From assembly GCA_029224465.1 (NCBI GenBank), contig JAQXUQ010000032.1:1-56955 (forward strand): DNA of 56,955 nt, written 5' to 3'. The position numbers and the translations under genes were made by a program. The notes under the pieces were generated by a model that worked only from the letters and a program-made list of their open reading frames with translations, had not been told where the DNA came from and made no database searches. Position 1 is the first letter of the stretch; every line of letters begins with the position of its first letter. Below are positions 1 through 7,837 of the stretch, one piece after another. The DNA comes from Bacillota bacterium (GTDB lineage: Bacteria > Bacillota > Clostridia > Lachnospirales > Lachnospiraceae).

Positions 1-97
1 ACATAGACCCCTTAGAGAGTATGAGGTAGATAGGCTTGAGGTGTAAGTGCTGCAAGGCACTGAGCTGACAAGTACTAATCGGTCGGATGCTTATCCT
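1..97 (+). rRNA. 23S rRNA, 3' end (partial)
   Basis: The first ~97 bases match the conserved 3' terminus of bacterial 23S rRNA, including the stretch around 'gaggtagataggc' and 'ctgacaagtactaatcggtc' that forms the end of domain VI and the 3' strand of the terminal helix. Only the tail is in the window; the body lies upstream. The exact mature end is an estimate. No 5S rRNA is recognisable in the ~150 bases that follow. Confidence 0.93.
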
Positions 98-101
98 ATG
101 T

Positions 102-155
102 GAAATGCGCGAAGCGCGTTTCATCCGCGAAGCGGACAAACGGCAAAGCCGTTTG
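102..155 (+). repeat. three tandem mini-hairpins after 23S
   Basis: Three stem-loops follow each other almost without spacers: 102-122 (9-bp stem, loop GAA at 111-113), 124-136 (5-bp stem, loop GAA at 129-131) and 137-155 (8-bp stem, loop AAA at 145-147). The loops are three purine bases closed by C-G or G-C, a geometry known for very stable mini-hairpins. They lie in the 23S trailer and could be processing or protection signals; that role is inferred. Confidence 0.7.
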
Positions 156-210
156 CAATAACTATCATTTGATGTAAAATCTGTATTCAGTTTTGAAGGC
201 ACCGGATTCG

Positions 211-239
211 AAAACGCGTTGCAGAAGCGATGCGTTTTT
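211..239 (+). terminator. terminator-like hairpin before tRNA-Asn
   Basis: A 12-bp stem (211-222 with 227-238, two G-T wobbles, loop AGAA) carries its own A-run on the 5' side and T-run on the 3' side (234-239). It sits 10 bases before tRNA-Asn. It may terminate part of the rRNA transcription or act as a processing hairpin; no clear separate promoter is seen for the tRNAs. Confidence 0.5.
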
Positions 240-248
240 GTTGTATAA

Positions 249-320
249 GCCCTGATAGCTCAAAGGTAGAGCACGCGGCTGTTAACCGCGGTGTTGCAGG
301 TTCGAGCCCTGCTCGGGGCG
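249..320 (+). tRNA. tRNA-Asn (GTT)
   Basis: Cloverleaf: acceptor 249-255 pairs with 313-319, discriminator G at 320, anticodon loop CTGTTAA giving GTT, T-arm with TTCGAGC loop. The D-arm is short. CCA is not encoded. Confidence 0.93.
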
Positions 321-379
321 CTGAAATGCTTATGAGCACCGGAATTGATGCGTCATAAGCTTTTTTTAAATTTTTATAT

Positions 380-451
380 GGCTCCGTGGTCAAGAGGTTA
401 AGACATCGCCCTTTCACGGCGGTAACATGGGTTCAATTCCCGTCGGAGTCA
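380..451 (+). tRNA. tRNA-Glu (TTC)
   Basis: Acceptor 380-386 pairs with 444-450 (one G-T wobble), discriminator A at 451; anticodon loop CTTTCAC gives TTC. T-loop TTCAATT. CCA is not encoded. Confidence 0.93.
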
Positions 452-458
452 CTTTCAT

Positions 459-532
459 GGACCTTTAGCTCAGTTGGTTAGAGCAGTCGGCTCATAACCG
501 ATCGGTCCGGGGTTCGAGTCCCCGAGGGTCCA
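459..532 (+). tRNA. tRNA-Met (CAT)
   Basis: Acceptor 459-465 pairs with 525-531, discriminator A at 532; anticodon loop CTCATAA gives CAT. The paired first acceptor position and the body sequence fit elongator tRNA-Met rather than the initiator. A tRNA-Ile with a modified CAT anticodon cannot be fully excluded from sequence alone. Confidence 0.88.
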
Positions 533-563
533 GAGCATTTAGACGTCTCCTTGAGAGATGCCA

Positions 564-613
564 CCTGTACAGAGCCATCCGAATAACGTACGGATGGCTC
601 TGTACAGGTTTTT
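564..613 (+). terminator. intrinsic terminator of the tRNA cluster
   Basis: Perfect 18-bp stem (564-581 with 591-608), 9-base loop and five Ts at 609-613, directly after tRNA-Met. One of the strongest terminators in the window. Confidence 0.9.
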
Positions 614-694
614 GGGAGTGTAGTCGACTGGTCTTTGATATCGTCGGAAGAGATTATTTACTCTTTTCCGGCGATTTTATTTGCTCTAAGTAAA

Positions 695-1354
695 ATGGAA
701 ATCGATCAAGTCAAATGCCGGATGGCAGTTTACCTTATCCTGATAAACGCAGTTTCGTTCTGCCTGTTTGCAATTGATCTGCTGCGGCATGGCAAAACAG
801 GAAAAACATTACAACCGGCATGGATCTTTATGACATCGGTGTTATTGGGCGGTGCGGCAGGCGCAAATTTGTATTTCTGTCTCTTTTTTCCACGTTTTAT
901 ACGCTCGAAAAAATCATCACGCAAAGTAAATTCCATAGAGCATGATTCCTATAACTGGTGGCGCATCTGCTGTCTGCTTGCGCTTGTTGTTCAAGCCATT
1001 TTTGTTTTCGCTGTTTACGGCAGTAGGATACAACTTTCACTCCGCCGGATAACTCCTTATCGGGATAAACTTCTGCCCTATGTTCTGATCTATCTGCTTC
1101 TGATTAATCTTATAACTTTTATTTTCTTTGCTGTAGACAAATGGAAGGCTAAGAAGAACAGATTCAGAATTAAAGAAGCGGTATTGTTTTTACTGTGTTT
1201 TCTTGGCAGCACGGTTGGCGGAATCATCGGAGTTCACGCGCTGCACCATAAAACAACCAGAAAGGCATTTGTCGTCGGAATTCCGCTGATTCTGCTGGTT
1301 CAGGTGGTTACGGTAATATACGGCTGTTTGCGGCTTACTGTATTAAACCCGTAA
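695..1354 (+). CDS. tandem DUF1294-like membrane protein
   Basis: Small integral membrane protein built from two DUF1294-like units. The C-terminal unit is canonical: a membrane segment, then the 'FFAVDKWKAKKNRFRIKE' signature, another hydrophobic stretch with 'LGSTVGGIIGV', and the HHKTTRKAF end motif. The N-terminal unit repeats the order in a worn form (FCLFAIDLLRHGK, then LGGAAGANLYF). The function of DUF1294 is unknown. The frame is open from a TTG at 635; ATG 695 was chosen because the protein homology begins after it, and ATG 722 is also possible. No strong SD site is seen for any of them. Single gene between a tRNA terminator and tRNA-Leu. Confidence 0.75.
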   Translation: MEIDQVKCRMAVYLILINAVSFCLFAIDLLRHGKTGKTLQPAWIFMTSVLLGGAAGANLYFCLFFPRFIRSKKSSRKVNSIEHDSYNWWRICCLLALVVQAIFVFAVYGSRIQLSLRRITPYRDKLLPYVLIYLLLINLITFIFFAVDKWKAKKNRFRIKEAVLFLLCFLGSTVGGIIGVHALHHKTTRKAFVVGIPLILLVQVVTVIYGCLRLTVLNP

Positions 1355-1431
1355 TTCACATTTATAACAGCCGGAACCGCAAGGCGTTGTCCGAAGTGGT
1401 CGATATTTGGTACCCGGACAAAATCTGATTG

Positions 1432-1460
1432 TTGCTGATTTTGTAAGTTTGTGATACACT
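1432..1460 (+). promoter_or_regulatory. sigma-A type promoter of tRNA-Leu
   Basis: TTGCTG at 1432-1437, 17-base spacer, TACACT at 1455-1460, about 33 bases before the tRNA. Confidence 0.5.
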
Positions 1461-1492
1461 TTTACAAGTGGCCGAAAAAAAGACGGCTTACT

Positions 1493-1577
1493 GCCGGCAT
1501 GGCGGAACTGGTAGACGCGCGGGACTTAAAATCCCGTTTCCCAATAAGAAGTACGGGTTCGATTCCCGTTGCCGGCA
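1493..1577 (+). tRNA. tRNA-Leu (TAA)
   Basis: Class II tRNA: acceptor 1493-1499 pairs with 1570-1576, discriminator A at 1577, anticodon loop CTTAAAA giving TAA, a long variable arm around 'cccaataagaagta', and T-loop TTCGATT. CCA is not encoded. An integrase remnant lies 104 bases downstream. Confidence 0.93.
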
Positions 1578-1681
1578 TTATATAATAACGATCTTTATGC
1601 TGAAAAACCTTGAAAATATAGGATTTTCGGCATTTTTAATTCCTTGAAAATGAGGTTCGTGCGACAAATATGCGACAAAAT

Positions 1682-2122
1682 TCAGATTATTCGCACCTGC
1701 AGCAGCCTGTCTCTGTCTTGTTTTCGCATCTTGTCTGTAACATGCATGTATACTGATTTTGTAACGACACTGTTTACATGCCCTGATCTACGACTAACAG
1801 TTTCCAGAGAAAAACCGGATTTTACAAGCATAGCGGTATGCGTATGCCGGAGCGCGTGAGGGGAAAGTTTTCGCCCTATGATGCGCTTACAGTTTTCCCG
1901 GAAGTATTTGTTGTAAACATCATAGGTAATGTAGCCCCCGCCGAACTTAGGAAGAACAAGATCCGACCTGTATCCGTACATCATTTCATCTTCCCTAACA
2001 AACGCCCTGATTCTCTTTATACATTCTGCAAGCTCCAGTTGTACGTTCACATCTCTTGTCGATATTGCTGATTGGTTGTATTGACCGCATTTATCATGGA
2101 TACGTATGTTACCGAATTGCAA
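1682..2122 (-). pseudogene. tyrosine recombinase (integrase), C-terminal remnant
   Basis: The readable protein is the C-terminal part of a phage-type integrase. Visible catalytic elements are HALRH (box with H-x-x-R), then RRSGH, then the nucleophile tyrosine in KSVYMHV, followed by the usual basic tail. The arm-binding and core-binding domains and the first catalytic arginine are missing, and the only start is a TTG inside the domain, with a stop codon 16 codons upstream. It points towards tRNA-Leu, as integrases at tRNA attachment sites often do. Best read as the relic of an integrated element that has otherwise gone. No second copy of the tRNA 3' end was found nearby. Confidence 0.75.
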
Positions 2123-2527
2123 TGATGTGACCGTTGTCGATAAGATATTGAAGAACTCGCATTTAATTCAGGTGCACAACGGCAGTGATTATTCGACAAA
2201 TGAGGTGTACCTGATGATGACTCTGCTTAAAATAAATGAAGGCAGTCTCGCACGCGTACTTAGTGGGTCTGATTCGAATCAGACACTTGGAACGCATCAA
2301 CCGCCTTCTGTTTATAGACTAGCAGACGTTATCAACGTAGTCAAGAATGATGACACTCCCTTGAAATGAAGTAAAAAAAAGATCAACTTGAGCAGGTCCC
2401 CGGGGTCCAATTCCCCGACAAGCTACTTAGCATTGATCCTTTTTTATTGTAACAGGTTATCGTGAATTGATCAATAGGAAGGACGTTAGATCATTATTTC
2501 AAGTGTATTGAAGCACACTTCGAAAGG
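2123..2527. other. gene-free stretch with T-arm-like structured element
   Basis: No convincing gene. A short plus-strand frame (2106-2369) has no recognisable protein and no good start context. At 2381-2445 lies a structured element: GATCAA (2381-2386) pairs with TTGATC (2433-2438), CTTG with CAAG inside it, and CGGGG-TCCAATT-CCCCG (2401-2417) forms a hairpin that looks like a tRNA T-arm; a T-run follows at 2440. It may be a terminator or a worn tRNA or attachment-site fragment. Confidence 0.45.
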
Positions 2528-2959
2528 CTATGAACGCTTCTTTTGGCTTTTCCGGTCCGCCTCCTGCTGCCGCGCGAGCGCGTCCTCCATTTTTTTGCGC
2601 TCTTCCCTGTTGGAATTCAGAAGGTCGACGTTCGCAATTGTGTGCTTCCCCATAAACCAGCCTGTCATATAAATCATGATCCAGGCGAAGACAGGCACGG
2701 CAACCGTCATTCCGAGGCAGAAACGGAAAATCCTGCCCGCGTCAGCATCGGCGAAAAAAGCCGCGATAAAAGCCGCCACATAGATACCGGCAAGCAGGAT
2801 GATTGCCACGACCGCGATGACCCGCTTTGCGTTCCAAGAAGACTTCACTTTCTGCGTTTCGGATTCCTGACTTCCGGCTTTGCCGGGAGCGGAGGTGTCT
2901 AGTGATATTTTGCCTGTGTTCTTCAAAGATAATGCCCTGCCTGTTCTCGTAGATTTCAT
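2528..2959 (-). CDS. two-helix membrane protein, unknown function
   Basis: 143 residues: a polar N-terminus of about 40 residues, a hydrophobic segment around 'VIAVVAIILLAGIYVAAFIA', a second around 'MTVAVPVFAWIMIYMTGWF', and a charged, probably coiled-coil C-terminus rich in E, K, R and Q. Preferred over the overlapping plus-strand frame, which reads as low-complexity shadow. It stands alone, divergent from pyrF. I do not recognise a family. The ATG at 2959 has a weak SD site, so a later start is possible. Confidence 0.65.
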   Translation of the reverse strand: MKSTRTGRALSLKNTGKISLDTSAPGKAGSQESETQKVKSSWNAKRVIAVVAIILLAGIYVAAFIAAFFADADAGRIFRFCLGMTVAVPVFAWIMIYMTGWFMGKHTIANVDLLNSNREERKKMEDALARQQEADRKSQKKRS

Positions 2960-3071
2960 TGATTACGCCGTGCTTACAAGCGTTTTTCCACGAAAAGAAT
3001 CATAGCAGATTCTTCCCCGAAAATAAACACGCCTGCTGTCCCGTTTCGTTGATGCATCCTGAATTTCCATG

Positions 3072-3080
3072 TGCTATACT
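3072..3080 (+). promoter_or_regulatory. extended -10 promoter candidate for pyrF
   Basis: TG at 3072-3073, one base, TATACT at 3075-3080; no good -35 at standard spacing. An SD site AAAGGAG follows at 3094-3100. Confidence 0.45.
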
Positions 3081-3108
3081 GCACATGAATTGCAAAGGAG
3101 AAATACAT

Positions 3109-4047
3109 ATGATTTCCAGACTGATTGCAGAGATACAGAAAAAGAACGCGCCCGTTGTTGTAGGACTCGATCCGAACATGAAATTCGTTCCGGAGCAGCT
3201 TGTCCGCGACGCCGCGCGGGAGGCATCGAACACACCGAATGGAGATGACGAACTTATGATCGCCGCGAACGCGGTCTGGCGTTTCAATAAGGAAATCATC
3301 GACGCGGTCTGTGATCTGGTTCCGGCAGTAAAGCCGCAGTCCGCCATGTATGAACAGTTCGGCGTGCCCGGCCTCATGACATACTGGAGAACGATCCGCT
3401 ACGCGCGGGAAAAGGGCCTGATTGTAATCGGTGATGTGAAGCGCGGCGATATCGGTTCCACGTCCGAAGCCTATGCCAGAGCGCACCTCGGGAGAGTCAG
3501 TGTCGGTGGTCACAGCGTCCGCGTTTTTGACGAGGATTTCGCGACGGTCAATCCGTACATGGGTTCTGACGGCATCAAGCCGTTTATTGATGTCTGCAAC
3601 GAACAGGACAGAGGCATCTTTGTCCTCGTCAAAACATCAAATCCCTCGAGCGGTGAATTTCAGGATGTTTTAACGCAGGACGGAAGACCTGTCTACGAGC
3701 TTGTCGGCGAGAAGGTCCGTGAATGGGGTGAACTGTCGATGGACGGCTCGTACAGCAATGTCGGCGCAGTTGTCGGCGCGACGTACCCCGAGCAGGCAAA
3801 GCGGCTTCGCGAGCTGATGCCGAACACCTTCATTCTGGCGCCCGGCTATGGAGCGCAGGGCGCGGGAGCAAAAGATCTTGCCTGCTTCTTTAACAGGGAT
3901 GGCGTCGGCGCGATCGTAAATTCTTCCCGCGGTATTATTGCGGCTTATACAAAAGAGAAGTATAGTAAGTACGGCGCGGAAGGCTTTGCGGACGCAGCGA
4001 GAGCAGCCGCCATTGACATGATTGAGGACATCCGCAGCGCTTTGTAA
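3109..4047 (+). CDS. pyrF: orotidine 5'-phosphate decarboxylase
   Basis: Last step of UMP synthesis: decarboxylates OMP to UMP in the cytosol. The catalytic Lys/Asp array sits in DVKRGDIGST (residues 109-118); substrate-binding elements GLDPNMKF (19-26), PQSAMYEQ and the late NSSRGI loop are present. At 312 residues it belongs to the longer PyrF subfamily rather than the ~230-residue type. The start at 3109 has SD AAAGGAG eight bases upstream; the longer frame opening at 2959 only adds sequence unlike PyrF. It is followed 39 bases later by pyrE, and the two complete the pathway from orotate. Confidence 0.96.
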   Translation: MISRLIAEIQKKNAPVVVGLDPNMKFVPEQLVRDAAREASNTPNGDDELMIAANAVWRFNKEIIDAVCDLVPAVKPQSAMYEQFGVPGLMTYWRTIRYAREKGLIVIGDVKRGDIGSTSEAYARAHLGRVSVGGHSVRVFDEDFATVNPYMGSDGIKPFIDVCNEQDRGIFVLVKTSNPSSGEFQDVLTQDGRPVYELVGEKVREWGELSMDGSYSNVGAVVGATYPEQAKRLRELMPNTFILAPGYGAQGAGAKDLACFFNRDGVGAIVNSSRGIIAAYTKEKYSKYGAEGFADAARAAAIDMIEDIRSAL

Positions 4048-4086
4048 GAAGCACTGTAATAATGATTATTCCGGGAGTACCACACA

Positions 4087-4767
4087 ATGGAACAGTACAA
4101 AAAAGACTTTATTGATTTCATGGTTGAATCAAGAGTCCTTCAGTTCGGAGAATTTACGTTGAAGAGTGGCAGAAAGTCGCCGTTTTACATGAACGCAGGT
4201 CTGTATCAGAGCGGCGATCAGCTGATCAAACTCGGCGAGTTTTACGCCCGCGCGATTCATGCCGAGTATGGAACGGATTTCGATGTTTTGTTCGGACCCG
4301 CATACAAGGGTATACCGCTTTCCGTCGCGACCGTCATGGCTTTGAGCAAGCTCTATGGCGCCAAGATCAAGTACTGCGCGAACCGCAAGGAGATCAAGGA
4401 TCACGGCGATAAGGGGATCCTGCTCGGCAGCAAACTTCACGACGGCGACAGAATTGTCATTATTGAAGATGTGACAACATCCGGTGCTTCGATGGCGGAA
4501 ACCGTACCGATCCTGCGCGCACAGGCGGATGTGGATATCCTGGGACTCATGGTATCCCTGAACCGTGAAGAAGTCGGTCTTGGCGGTGAGGTTTCCGCGC
4601 TGGATGAAATCCGGAACAAGTACGGCTTCAGCACGCACGCGATTGTAACAATGTCCGAAGTGGTTGAACACTTAAGCCGCGCGGAGGGCTCTGCCAAGCC
4701 TCTGATTGACGCGAAGATGAAGAAAGCGCTGGAAGCATACTATAAAGAATACGGAGCGAAGCATTGA
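4087..4767 (+). CDS. pyrE: orotate phosphoribosyltransferase
   Basis: Joins orotate to PRPP to give OMP, the substrate of the preceding PyrF. The PRPP-binding signature RIVIIEDVTTSGAS occupies residues 122-135, and the N-terminal FTLKSGRKSPFY region and the KIKYCANRKEIKDHG loop (residues ~93-107) are typical. 226 residues is normal for the family. The stop overlaps the TTG start of the next gene, implying tight translational coupling. Confidence 0.96.
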   Translation: MEQYKKDFIDFMVESRVLQFGEFTLKSGRKSPFYMNAGLYQSGDQLIKLGEFYARAIHAEYGTDFDVLFGPAYKGIPLSVATVMALSKLYGAKIKYCANRKEIKDHGDKGILLGSKLHDGDRIVIIEDVTTSGASMAETVPILRAQADVDILGLMVSLNREEVGLGGEVSALDEIRNKYGFSTHAIVTMSEVVEHLSRAEGSAKPLIDAKMKKALEAYYKEYGAKH

Positions 4768-5084
4768 AGAGACCGCGCAGCTACCTTTTTACGGCGAAGA
4801 AACAGTCAACGAGGGCTCTGATCGCGACGAGTCTCGGTCTGATTTCCGTGATCTCCATGTCCGTCATGATTTATCTGACATACAAAAACGAGGGCCATGC
4901 CGAGCTGCGGTATGGCGCCGTCGCTTTTGTGTGTCTTTTTTTCTCTCTGATCGGGCTGATTCTCGCCATTTTGTCGAGGCGTGAGCCGGACCGCTGGTAT
5001 TTCTTTTCTTATGCCGGCATCGTCCTGAACGGGTTTGTCGTCGCGCTGTGTTTTGTGACGATGTACCTCGGGCTTGTAGTCTGA
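4764..5084 (+). CDS. DUF6142-like small membrane protein
   Basis: 106 residues with three hydrophobic segments (about residues 18-38, 50-68 and 80-100). The layout and motifs FTAKKQSTR near the N-terminus and LSRREPDRWYFF before the last helix resemble DUF6142 proteins of Clostridia, whose role is unknown. The start is a TTG at 4764 that overlaps the pyrE stop codon, with GGAG about 10 bases upstream inside pyrE. Part of the pyrF-pyrE transcription unit; no link to pyrimidines can be read from the protein itself. Confidence 0.72.
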   Translation: MKRPRSYLFTAKKQSTRALIATSLGLISVISMSVMIYLTYKNEGHAELRYGAVAFVCLFFSLIGLILAILSRREPDRWYFFSYAGIVLNGFVVALCFVTMYLGLVV

Positions 5085-5105
5085 GAAAACAACAGGAGTC
5101 GTACT

Positions 5106-7229
5106 ATGTTTGAAAATGAAGAACGATATCAGCTGGCGGAGGAACGGATCCGCGAGATCGGAAAGGAAGCCCGGGGAAGCACAGCGGACTTCGCAGCGGA
5201 TTATTTTGTCAGGGAAGCCGGAGAACTCACGTTGTTTCTGGACGAATACAATTTCCTCCGGAAAGAAGCCGCGGACGCTCCGCTGAATAAATGGCAGGCG
5301 CACAATCACGCGCTGTACGAAGATATTCTGCCGGAAAATTACGGGCACAGTTACGTGAACCCGGAATACGCGGTTTCCAAACTCGGGATGGAATACGGGC
5401 AGCTCCTTTCGATGCTGGCTTACGAGCTGCGTTCGCTCATTCCGTTTGTCTATGAGGACCGGCGGGAGCAGATGCTGATCCGCATGGAGCTTTTCCTGCA
5501 GGTTTACGCGATGTTCACCATGGCTGCGCAGGACAAGGAGGGGCCGGGCGCACCGTCTCCTTCGGATATCCGCAGCGCGCTCTACGGCTATGTCCGCGAC
5601 TACGCGGAAGACGAAATGACAGCGGACAGAATCCGTATGCTGGCACCGCAGGAAGATCCGGCAGCAGCGATTGTCATGGACAGTGATCTTTCGGACCTTC
5701 GCTATCTGTACCGGTTTGGTGAATATATCACAGAGAACGAACTTGGAACCGCAAGATATCTGCAGACGCTGCGGGACGAGCAGATCAGCCGTATGGCAGA
5801 CACTTTTACAGAAGGCTTCCGGATCGGTTTTGCAGTTTCCGGAAAGGATCTTGATTCCAAAAGATGCATCAGCATTGAATATCACTTGGGTTTTGAACGG
5901 ATGATCCGGCGTGCGGTTTCCAATTTCGAGGCAATGGGAAAAGAGTGCATCCTGCCGAGAGCCCTGCAGAGCCTTTTCAGCATTCAGCCGCAGCGCGGAT
6001 ACACGGGTGCTTCAGCGAACCGCCAGTGCGCGTTTGATCATCAGAATGATCTGGCTCTTATTCTGGATGAGTTTCTGGCAAACAGAAGAATCGAGGCAAT
6101 GCGTGCCGCGTACAGAAAGGAGCCGGAGGGATTCAAGGTTTACGCCGGCCCCGCGGTCATGGAAGCTTTCGGAGAGAAGCCTTTTTCGCCGCGTACGGGA
6201 AGCTGGCAGCCGAAGTTTTCACCGGCGCAGAACGAAATGTCCGCGCGGTTCCGGCAGTCTGCGTCGAAAGAGTATAATGAGGCGGTCATCGGCCGCAACA
6301 GGAGCTTTACGATCATTTCGTTCCCGCTTCCGGAAATCGCAGAAGCCGGCATTCACACGCCGTATGTCACGATTACGGATCCGGCGGAGGCTTACCATAA
6401 GATTTTTGATGCGGTCATGGAGCTCAATACGCTGGACTACCACAAGTATCAGCGTATCCAGCAGACACTGATCGACACGCTGAACCTTGCCGACCGGCTG
6501 TATTTTAAAGGCGCGGGAGCCAACAAAACAGACCTTACCGTAAATCTCTTCAAGCTTTCCGATCCTTCGAAGCAGACAATTTTCGAGAACTGCGTCGCAG
6601 ATGTGAATATTCCGGTCGGGGAAGTTTTCACGTCTCCTGTGCTGAAGGGGACCGAGGGCGTTTTACATGTTTCCGGGGTATATCTGGAAGGCCTCTTTTT
6701 CAGGGACCTGAGCCTTACGTTCCATGACGGTTGTGTCGCGGATTATTCGTGCGGAAATTTTGCGGACGAAGAAGACGAGAATGCCAGGGGACGGGCGTAT
6801 ATTGAGGACAATATTCTGTTTCACCATAAAACGCTGCCGATGGGAGAATGCGCGATCGGCACCAATACGACCGCGTATGCTGCGGGCAGAAAATACGGTA
6901 TCGCGGGCTTCTACCCGATTCTGATCGCGGAGAAAACCGGACCGCACTTCGCGGTCGGTGACACCTGCTACAGTCATGAAGAGGATAACACGGTATTCAA
7001 TCCGGATGGAAAAGAGATTGTCGCGAAGGAAAATGATTTTTCAAGGCTGCGTGAAAAGGACCCGTCCGGAGCGTATTTCGGTTGCCATACAGACATCACA
7101 ATTCCTTATGAAGAGCTGGGAGAAGTCACAGCCATCACGAAAAACGGAAAACGACTGGAGATTATCCGGAACGGAAGGTTTGTTTTGCCGGGGACGCAGG
7201 AGCTGAATGCAGCGCTGGATATGTTGTGA
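5106..7229 (+). CDS. M29-family aminopeptidase (AmpS/AmpT type), long form
   Basis: Probable cytosolic metallo-aminopeptidase. The C-terminal half carries the M29 pattern: NIPVGEVFTSP with the first metal-ligand Glu, then GECAIGTNT with a second Glu, then GPHFAVGD with the His/Asp pair, and the HEED stretch. At 707 residues it is far longer than the ~410 residues of classic M29 enzymes; the first ~350 residues are largely helical and not recognised by me. SD AGGAG precedes ATG 5106. It lies between pyrimidine and purine genes, with 21 bases to the upstream gene, so it may share their transcript. Confidence 0.82.
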   Translation: MFENEERYQLAEERIREIGKEARGSTADFAADYFVREAGELTLFLDEYNFLRKEAADAPLNKWQAHNHALYEDILPENYGHSYVNPEYAVSKLGMEYGQLLSMLAYELRSLIPFVYEDRREQMLIRMELFLQVYAMFTMAAQDKEGPGAPSPSDIRSALYGYVRDYAEDEMTADRIRMLAPQEDPAAAIVMDSDLSDLRYLYRFGEYITENELGTARYLQTLRDEQISRMADTFTEGFRIGFAVSGKDLDSKRCISIEYHLGFERMIRRAVSNFEAMGKECILPRALQSLFSIQPQRGYTGASANRQCAFDHQNDLALILDEFLANRRIEAMRAAYRKEPEGFKVYAGPAVMEAFGEKPFSPRTGSWQPKFSPAQNEMSARFRQSASKEYNEAVIGRNRSFTIISFPLPEIAEAGIHTPYVTITDPAEAYHKIFDAVMELNTLDYHKYQRIQQTLIDTLNLADRLYFKGAGANKTDLTVNLFKLSDPSKQTIFENCVADVNIPVGEVFTSPVLKGTEGVLHVSGVYLEGLFFRDLSLTFHDGCVADYSCGNFADEEDENARGRAYIEDNILFHHKTLPMGECAIGTNTTAYAAGRKYGIAGFYPILIAEKTGPHFAVGDTCYSHEEDNTVFNPDGKEIVAKENDFSRLREKDPSGAYFGCHTDITIPYEELGEVTAITKNGKRLEIIRNGRFVLPGTQELNAALDML

Positions 7230-7283
7230 TCCGAAAGGCGCATTTCAGATAAATCAAAAGAATCAAGCGGCAGGAGGTAAATT

Positions 7284-7793
7284 ATGGCAGCGGTTGGTAT
7301 CGTAATGGGTTCTGATTCGGATATGCCGGTGATGAGTAAGGCGGCGGAAATTCTGGATGCCTTCGGCATCGATTACGAGATGCACATTATTTCAGCACAC
7401 AGAGAGCCGGATGTCTTTTTCGAATGGGCGAAGGGAGCCGAAGCGCGGGGCATCAAAGTCATTATTGCGGGCGCCGGTATGGCCGCACATCTTCCCGGCA
7501 TGTGCGCCGCGCTTTTCCCGCTTCCTGTCATCGGAATTCCGATGCATACAAAGTCTTTAGGCGGGCGTGACTCTCTGTATTCGATCGTGCAGATGCCGAG
7601 CGGTATTCCGGTGGCGACCGTCGCAATTGACGGCGGAAAGAACGCAGGCCTTCTCGCGGTTAAGATTCTTGCAGTTTCCGATGAAAATCTGCGGAAGCGG
7701 ATGAAAGCGTATCTTGCGGATCTGAAAGCCGAAGTCGAAGCCAGGGACAGCAGGCTGCAGAAAACCGGATATAAGAATTATTCGAAAGAATAA
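7284..7793 (+). CDS. purE: N5-carboxyaminoimidazole ribonucleotide mutase
   Basis: Moves the carboxyl group of N5-CAIR to give CAIR in purine synthesis. Class I PurE motifs are clear: GSDSDMP (9-15), SAHR (37-40) with the catalytic His, and [11 protein letters not shown] (62-72). 169 residues is standard. SD AGGAGG lies just before the start. It opens the purE-purM-purN-purD run; the purK partner is not in the window. No purine riboswitch was seen in the 54 bases upstream. Confidence 0.96.
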   Translation: MAAVGIVMGSDSDMPVMSKAAEILDAFGIDYEMHIISAHREPDVFFEWAKGAEARGIKVIIAGAGMAAHLPGMCAALFPLPVIGIPMHTKSLGGRDSLYSIVQMPSGIPVATVAIDGGKNAGLLAVKILAVSDENLRKRMKAYLADLKAEVEARDSRLQKTGYKNYSKE

Positions 7794-7837
7794 AGGAAAT
7801 CATGGAACAAAAGACCCCACGAAAGGAAGGTATTCCA

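Noticed and set aside
90-250. Possible 5S rRNA directly after 23S
   Set aside because: No 5S-like helices or conserved loops; the space is taken by mini-hairpins and a terminator-like stem.
187-417. Minus-strand frame of 76 residues across tRNA-Asn and tRNA-Glu
   Set aside because: It is antisense to two clear tRNAs; the 'RAGLEPATPR' string is the well-known false protein read from tRNA genes.
2106-2369. Plus-strand frame of 87 residues
   Set aside because: No family resemblance, no SD site and partial overlap with the integrase remnant; treated as non-coding.
1571-2445. Direct repeat of the tRNA-Leu 3' end as an attachment site
   Set aside because: No second copy of the tRNA terminus was seen; the T-arm-like hairpin at 2401-2417 matches only the general T-arm pattern.
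2959-3108. Longer start for pyrF (362 residues)
   Set aside because: The added 50 residues are unlike PyrF and the ATG at 3109 has a strong SD site.
7230-7283. Purine riboswitch or PurR box upstream of purE
   Set aside because: Only 54 bases are available and no purine aptamer or recognisable box is present.
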